Positions 45,056 through 50,292 of a stretch of DNA of 50,292 bases are shown one piece after another (the first letter of the stretch is position 1; each line of letters opens with the position of its first letter). A program made the translations under genes and the position numbers. The stretch comes from a virus. The notes below the pieces were generated by a model. That model was not told where the DNA came from, made no database searches, and saw only the letters and a list, made by a program, of their open reading frames with translations. Where the stretch lies: positions 1 to 50,292 of the IMG/VR virus record IMGVR_UViG_3300010885_046061; one strand, given 5' to 3'.

Positions 45056-45433
45056 TTAAAGAACTGTAGTGGACTGTCGACTTTGCTGATCAAACTGAAT
45101 AGCCAATTTATCAACTTGATTAGTTGATATATAGATTATTTCTAATTCAACTTGCAGGCCCCGGTCAAATTGAGTCACTATCACATTTTGTACAGCAATT
45201 CTCGGATCATTGGCTACAATTTTTTTGATATCCTGAATAATTGCATTTTTAGTATCTTCATTTAACGGCTCAAACAACATGTCCCAAATGATAGTACCAA
45301 ATTCAGGATTCATTAATTTCTCGCCTTTTCTGATAGCAAAATGATTTTGTAAATCCTGCTTTACTAATTCAAAGTCAGTTAATTTAAATTTTTTGCTACT
45401 GCTTAGAGTGCTGAATCCGTTATAAAGTGCCAT
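45056..45433 (-). CDS. 25: Baseplate wedge protein, T4 gp25-like
   Basis: A 125-residue protein of the gp25/lysozyme-like baseplate family. The conserved core is visible as FAIRKGEKLMNPEFGTIIWD, then MLFEPLNEDTKNAI, with the EP of the family's EPR motif. The length is close to T4 gp25 (132 residues). In T4 it binds gp6 and the sheath end and is needed for wedge assembly. Its position directly before the gp6-like gene matches the T4 order. It follows the spike gene stop by eight bases. Confidence 0.9.
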   Translation of the reverse strand: MALYNGFSTLSSSKKFKLTDFELVKQDLQNHFAIRKGEKLMNPEFGTIIWDMLFEPLNEDTKNAIIQDIKKIVANDPRIAVQNVIVTQFDRGLQVELEIIYISTNQVDKLAIQFDQQSRQSTTVL

Positions 45434-45441
45434 GTTAATAT

Positions 45442-47592
45442 TTATCCGGGTTTACTAGCATTACTTGCAGCAATAACAGGTACTTGAGTTTGACTATAAA
45501 TTCCTCTATTATAATAAGAAGCCGCAGATGTACCATTGGCATCTTGAACTACTCCGCCTGTTTTATACCAAGTTGCGGCACCACTGGCGCCCACCAAATG
45601 TGCTGCACTTAACAATCCGGCGGCCTGATCTACTGTAGTGGTTGCCGAAATTACCCCTTGTCTTTCCAAAGTTGCATAATTTTGACGACTATAATTATAC
45701 ATGGCAGTTTCTTGAACTGTTTGATTGTTTTTGAAAGCGGTTGAACTGACCATTCCGTCTTTGCCAGTCCAATTATTGGGATTATTTAAAGCTTCTGTGG
45801 TCTGCGGTGTACCGGTTTTAACGTAGCCCAAATCTTGTAGGGCAGCTGATCCAAGTTGGTATTTTCCTTGGTATCCAAATTGGTTCTGTGCTGCGTAGTT
45901 TCCACTGCTTTCAGAGTAGCCAGTCTGAGCCATAAAAGCCCGTAATTGATCTTGATTAAGTATTCCCATTCCGGCTTGTGGTGTTGGTTGTGATATAAAC
46001 ACTCCTGCAGGAGCTTGCGAAGTCAATGCTTGATTTAAGGCAGATTCCGGTCCCCGGGGAGTAATGCCCACTGGGGGACTTATTGGGTTTCCGTCTATGT
46101 CAAATGCTAAACTGTTAAGAAGTTGTTCTTGATTTTCTGCCACAGCTTGTATATTTCCTCTGATATAAGGTTCATGAGTAGGAACCTTATAGTTCGTCGA
46201 TCTTAGGGCATTGGGTTGGACAAACCAGTTGTATCCATCATACTGAGCCTCAGGCAAATTATAGACGCCAATTTTTTGTGGGGGTGCAACTTCTCCTCCC
46301 CCTCCTCCACCATTTAAAGCGATTGCAGATCCATTGATACTAATGGGGCCGGAAGCTTTAATAGACATGCCGGCGCCTGATATGATGCCCATTACTGACT
46401 GACTCTTTAACTGTGCTTGCTTTCCGTAGAAATTTAATGCAGTATCTGCATTGGCTTGTACTACCTGACCTTGTAATTTTACGCTTGCACCTGCTACCAT
46501 ATTAATATTTTGTCTTGCAAAAAAACTAATGGAATTATCGCTGTGCATCATTAAATTGCCGCGTGTTCTAATAGATAAATCTTTTCCGCTATATATTAGC
46601 ACATCCCCTGTTTTTGTTAACTCAACCCATGCTGTGCCGGAACTATTACTAATATAAATCAGTCCTTCGCTGTCGTTCATCAAAATTTGATGTCCGTTTG
46701 CAGAACGCAGTCTTACTAAGTTATTTTTTCCGTATAAATCACCGTCGTCCATGACAAGACTGTGGCCGCCAACCCGAGTAGTAATTTTAAAATCATCGGG
46801 ATTAAATCTACCGGTGGTCAGTTTTTCATTTAAGTTTGGATCATTGGCAGGATCTTGACGTCCCCATGGCCTGCCCGGAGTACTAAATCCAAATACACTG
46901 CTAATAGGATCTCTTTGAGAGCTACTGGTAATTGCACCCCTAATAGGATCTCCATCCAACCCTTGTCTAATCAATATAACTGTTTGAGGTATATGAATTG
47001 GTTTTTTAATATTGTTTAAGTTTCCGCCAGCTGAGTTGTAGATTGCATTTAAATTATCCAGTGCTTCTGCCGCAGGATAACTGTAATCAACTCTGAGGTA
47101 TCGTTCCAAACCTGCTTCTACTACACTTTCTTCCTGAATGTTTGAATAAGGAACACAGCCAATTGCAGGTATCATATTACGAGTTAAATTACTGTTGATA
47201 CACGCAAACCAATATCCCTCGTTACTACCAGGTATAAAACAACATAACACTTCACTGCCCACGTCAGGCGGTGTCATAAAAAATCCATAGCTTTGAGTAC
47301 TTTTTGCAAAAGTATTATCAGCCAAACTTAGAGGCTTGCCCAATTCTCCATAAGCGCCAAGAGTTTTTCCCATGAAAGGGCTGGCATAAGATACGAGTCG
47401 CCAGTCTTCTTGACCATCTGGATCTGGGCCACCAAATTGTGGAATATAAACCCATACCCTGCCACTGCGAGTAGTTGTATCTATTTGTTTAACTACCCCA
47501 ATATAGATACCTGAATCAATGGGAAATTCAGAATTATTTTGATTGATGTAACTAGGCTGTTTAGTGCCTAAATAAGATTTATTAAATGACAT
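45442..47592 (-). CDS. 5: Baseplate spike protein, gp5-like, with C-terminal muralytic domain
   Basis: A 716-residue protein. Residues about 28-140 form an OB-fold domain (GIYIGVVKQIDTTTRSGRVW, then WRLVSYASPFMGKT), as in gp5 of T4. The middle carries GHSLVMDDGD and repeated short strands (INMVAGASVKLQGQVVQANA, then GMSIKASGPISINGSAIALN), which fit a trimeric beta-helix needle. A Gly-rich run near 428 ends it. The last 160 residues hold a lysozyme/transglycosylase-like domain: TGYSESSGNYAAQNQFGYQG, then KYQLGSAALQDLGYV, with a likely catalytic Glu near residue 560. It should puncture the outer membrane and digest peptidoglycan. Confidence 0.85.
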   Translation of the reverse strand: MSFNKSYLGTKQPSYINQNNSEFPIDSGIYIGVVKQIDTTTRSGRVWVYIPQFGGPDPDGQEDWRLVSYASPFMGKTLGAYGELGKPLSLADNTFAKSTQSYGFFMTPPDVGSEVLCCFIPGSNEGYWFACINSNLTRNMIPAIGCVPYSNIQEESVVEAGLERYLRVDYSYPAAEALDNLNAIYNSAGGNLNNIKKPIHIPQTVILIRQGLDGDPIRGAITSSSQRDPISSVFGFSTPGRPWGRQDPANDPNLNEKLTTGRFNPDDFKITTRVGGHSLVMDDGDLYGKNNLVRLRSANGHQILMNDSEGLIYISNSSGTAWVELTKTGDVLIYSGKDLSIRTRGNLMMHSDNSISFFARQNINMVAGASVKLQGQVVQANADTALNFYGKQAQLKSQSVMGIISGAGMSIKASGPISINGSAIALNGGGGGGEVAPPQKIGVYNLPEAQYDGYNWFVQPNALRSTNYKVPTHEPYIRGNIQAVAENQEQLLNSLAFDIDGNPISPPVGITPRGPESALNQALTSQAPAGVFISQPTPQAGMGILNQDQLRAFMAQTGYSESSGNYAAQNQFGYQGKYQLGSAALQDLGYVKTGTPQTTEALNNPNNWTGKDGMVSSTAFKNNQTVQETAMYNYSRQNYATLERQGVISATTTVDQAAGLLSAAHLVGASGAATWYKTGGVVQDANGTSAASYYNRGIYSQTQVPVIAASNASKPG

Positions 47593-47600
47593 GTTGTAGT

Positions 47601-50292
47601 TTACCCAAAAAAGTCTCCAACTTCAAAACCAGATCCGAAATTTAACTCTTCGAGACCGTCCAGCAATGCTGAGTTATTTAAATCAATATCGACAGCAAGA
47701 GAAGTATCCAGATCAAACTCTAATCCTAGTCCGTCGCCGCCGTCGATTCCCCAAGTTAGGTCCCCGGTGGCTATTCCTGTGGGAGCTTCCCCGAACGCAC
47801 CATATTGAGTTTCTGTGGCGCCGAACGAACCATAATCTGCTGGATTAGTACTATACGTGGGTCGGTCAAAAATAGAAGATACTGCTTTAACACCCTTATC
47901 AATGACCTGACTAGTTATTCTACCAACTACTGCTCCTACGGCCTGCGAAGCAATACTAGTACCCAATGCAGCCAACGTTGAAGCTGTGCCCTGCGGATTC
48001 TGTATGGCCGCTAACGCTAATGTCGCGGCACTACCCGGAGTTGCCAATGCAGCCAAATTAATCCTCGGACCCACAAATCTAACAGGTATCGAACTACTCG
48101 GTTGTAGATTGTTAATTGCAGTTTCTATTCGCTGGCTTGCGCTCGGAATAGGATTTCCTACTTGATCGTATAATAATTTTGCTAAATTTAAACTTTGTTC
48201 AAATTTTCCATTCCTAAAAATATTGTCCACTTTTACTATTTTATAAACACCACTGAATTCACTGTACCTATATTTGTTGGCTACACTGTTAACCGGTGCT
48301 ATTCCCAGTGATTCGTCATAATCAACAGGACTTTCAAAATTTATAAAAACATAAAGTTCGCCGCCGTCCATCCATAAGCTTTGAAATATATCATTTTGAA
48401 TAAACTGTTGTTGTATAGTATTCAAGTTCTGTCCAGCAAATACATCATCTTGTTTAATAAAATGCGGATCACCTATTATCCGCATGTCGATGTTAATCAT
48501 GTCTCCACGGGCGCCAGGAGTAATCGATCTGGCCAAATCACCTGCTTTGGTGGACAGCGGAGTTTCACCACCGGGCCTAATAAAAGTTGCATTATTGTCA
48601 GCCACAACCCCGGTTTGCACAAGAAAAGCATTTTGACCAACAGGTTCCTCGGGATTTAATGCAGGGGACGATTCTTTTGATTCACCATCTATATTTTTTC
48701 CCACAGACAATGCCGAAGCAGTTTGTGTAGTCCTGGATTTTGATTGAGCCGCAGTTAATTCTACCAAGTATAGTGTATTAAAATCCAGCTGAACATCAAT
48801 GACATCGTTGTTTTTTCCTGTAAAAATATAATCATATTTTTTAACAAACCCCGGCACACGGCCTTTGGGTGCATACGGATATTTTGCACTAAGTTTGTAA
48901 GGTTTAACATAAAATGTTATAGCCAATGCATAACGATTTTGTAATGGGTCAAAAGTTAAGACTCGTATTTTAGGAACTATTTTATACCAATTTATCCAAG
49001 TTCTTGCGATCCCAGTGGGATCTGCGCCGTTTCTAATTTTAGTAGCAACAGAATCGTCAAATATTTGATCCCCTATGTATCTGCTATTCCTAACGGCCCA
49101 GTCTATTAATCTATCTATAGTTGTTCCTGCAGGAATATTAATAGTTGCACCATCAAATACTATTTGACCTTTGTTTCTTGCTGCCGTATTACTAGCTGCT
49201 TGTAGTTCATTCTTTTTTGCAGTTGTACTACTTCCACTGGCCGGTGTTGACGCTACATTTGTTGGGCCGGATGTGGGGAAAAGTTTTCCGTTTTGTGCAA
49301 TTTCCTGATCAAATATTACCTGTACTGCGCTTACTTGTCCTATTATTCCTTGCTTTTTTTGATCTTGAAACCAAGCATTGATTGCATCACAGTACCCAGT
49401 TATTCCAAAAGTTGCAAATTCATTTTGGATACGCTCTTGTGCTGCTGATAATCTTGTTATCAAGGCCTGTGCTTCTTCGTCAGTGATTGCTGTAGAATTC
49501 GCTCGTTGTTTTAGTTCTCTTGCTTCCCTAGACACTGCTTGATATTCTGTATTTTTTTGAATAAAATTTAAATCTATACTGTTGTCCTCAAAACTTCCGC
49601 CAAATATATCTAGTACGGTTTTACCTGTTACTGTTGTATTATGGGGAAGAGAAACGTACAATTGATTAAAAGCTTGATGGTTGAACGGAACTGCATTAAT
49701 TTGATACTCTGTGCCTCGTTGACTAACTTTACTTTTAACAGACGTTAACCTGACAGGAATAATTTTTGTCATTCCTTTGATAGGGCCCGATGTTAATGTA
49801 TTATCTAAATTTATTTGTTCGCCATTTTTTGTACCAAAAAAATCTATCTGTAGTATATATGGCATGTGTATATAGCTACCAGGTCTATTACCGTTTATTT
49901 CAGCTGCTGTGGCCAACAATCTGTTTACGAGAGTAAATCCCAGAGGTTCTAATAGAGTAAAATCTATTTCTATTAGATTACTGTTTCTGTTACGAGCAGT
50001 AGGGTTTATCACTGTTTTGATTTTTAATTCTTCAAAATAAAAATCTTCGCGCCAATTGGAATTTCTGACAAATGATGCACCGTACCGGCCTGCACTACTT
50101 ATCAGCACGTTTTTAGGAGTATATACAGGATTGTCTTGTCCGATCAATGAATTATAATCAGAGGGGTCTAACATGTGTAAACTTATACAATAGGTATAAG
50201 ATTCATAATCATGCAGAGGATTGGCAATCGGTTGTTGCACTGATTGTCCTGTAATAAACCCAGTGGTTGGAGTATACCCAATATCAGCAAAA
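47601..50292 (-). CDS. Baseplate/tail hub-like structural protein (N-terminus beyond window)
   Basis: An open frame runs to the window edge without a start. The first in-frame GTG (50240) is probably not the true start, because the sequence before it (FADIGYTPTTGFITGQS) reads on as protein. At least 897 residues are visible. Segments include IEIDFTLLEPLGFTLVNRLL, then YILQIDFFGTKNGEQINLDN, then IPVRLTSVKSKVSQRGTEYQ, and a Gly/Ala-rich C-terminus with acidic leucine repeats (GLGLEFDLDTSLAVDIDLNN). It lies directly ahead of the spike gene, where a hub protein (T4 gp27 role) would be expected. The call as hub rests on position and style, not on a clear family match. Confidence 0.65.
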   Translation of the reverse strand, partial: FADIGYTPTTGFITGQSVQQPIANPLHDYESYTYCISLHMLDPSDYNSLIGQDNPVYTPKNVLISSAGRYGASFVRNSNWREDFYFEELKIKTVINPTARNRNSNLIEIDFTLLEPLGFTLVNRLLATAAEINGNRPGSYIHMPYILQIDFFGTKNGEQINLDNTLTSGPIKGMTKIIPVRLTSVKSKVSQRGTEYQINAVPFNHQAFNQLYVSLPHNTTVTGKTVLDIFGGSFEDNSIDLNFIQKNTEYQAVSREARELKQRANSTAITDEEAQALITRLSAAQERIQNEFATFGITGYCDAINAWFQDQKKQGIIGQVSAVQVIFDQEIAQNGKLFPTSGPTNVASTPASGSSTTAKKNELQAASNTAARNKGQIVFDGATINIPAGTTIDRLIDWAVRNSRYIGDQIFDDSVATKIRNGADPTGIARTWINWYKIVPKIRVLTFDPLQNRYALAITFYVKPYKLSAKYPYAPKGRVPGFVKKYDYIFTGKNNDVIDVQLDFNTLYLVELTAAQSKSRTTQTASALSVGKNIDGESKESSPALNPEEPVGQNAFLVQTGVVADNNATFIRPGGETPLSTKAGDLARSITPGARGDMINIDMRIIGDPHFIKQDDVFAGQNLNTIQQQFIQNDIFQSLWMDGGELYVFINFESPVDYDESLGIAPVNSVANKYRYSEFSGVYKIVKVDNIFRNGKFEQSLNLAKLLYDQVGNPIPSASQRIETAINNLQPSSSIPVRFVGPRINLAALATPGSAATLALAAIQNPQGTASTLAALGTSIASQAVGAVVGRITSQVIDKGVKAVSSIFDRPTYSTNPADYGSFGATETQYGAFGEAPTGIATGDLTWGIDGGDGLGLEFDLDTSLAVDIDLNNSALLDGLEELNFGSGFEVGDFFG

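Noticed and set aside
45434-45450. GATAAATA ahead of the gp25-like gene as a late promoter
   Set aside because: The box ends about five bases before the ATG, leaving no room for a transcript leader, and it overlaps the stop of the spike gene.

Overview
The window looks like part of a T4-like contractile-tailed phage genome (marine type). It is AT-rich, by eye in the upper 30s percent GC, and almost completely coding, with genes that abut or overlap by a few bases. It carries T4-type nucleotide-metabolism genes (dihydrofolate reductase, thymidylate synthase, dCMP deaminase) and a T4-type baseplate module (hub/spike, gp25-like and gp6-like wedge proteins). I see no photosynthesis gene, tRNA, integrase, transposon or CRISPR array, so the host cannot be named. 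The small conserved proteins and the radical-SAM-rich accessory region resemble what I recall from marine cyanophage and pelagiphage relatives, but I could not check this by search.

Layout. Positions 1-4810 are on the plus strand: the end of an unknown gene, two conserved phage proteins, frd, td, a small protein, an NAD-dependent sugar epimerase and a DegT-type sugar aminotransferase. The last of these meets the minus-strand block tail to tail at 4807-4810. Everything from 4807 to 50292 is on the minus strand, so it reads from high to low coordinates.

Minus strand 23421 down to 4807 is a long accessory operon. It holds GT-A-like glycosyltransferases (22314-23135, 21443-22321, 20172-21098, and the repeated protein at 5224-6888), an exostosin/GT-B-like protein (17760-18797), and five radical SAM proteins with N-terminal auxiliary-cluster cysteines. 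It also holds an SGNH-hydrolase-like protein, a NodU/CmcH-type carbamoyltransferase, a P-loop kinase fused to a nucleotidyltransferase, a sulfotransferase-like protein, dCMP deaminase and a GNAT acetyltransferase. Two near-perfect sigma70 promoters lie ahead of it and within it (23448-23477 and 8116-8144), which suggests expression before the virion genes. Read with the epimerase and aminotransferase, the likely theme is making or modifying an unusual decorated glycan or peptide. The substrate is unknown, and this is the most interesting part of the window.

Minus strand 50292 down to 23489 is the tail/baseplate module: a large hub-like protein cut by the window edge, a spike with an N-terminal OB fold and a C-terminal muralytic domain, gp25-like and gp6-like wedge proteins, a 4562-residue structural protein with YHYH, FG-GAP and carbohydrate-binding-like modules, and several fibre-like proteins. 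T4-late-like promoter boxes (TATAAATA or AATAAATA) sit just ahead of several of these genes.

Several start codons were chosen from the sequence (GTG at 8396, TTG at 3701, and ATGs that give ATGA or TGATG couplings). Two small genes (33 and 51 codons) were found between larger ones. No gap longer than about 100 bases lacks a gene.
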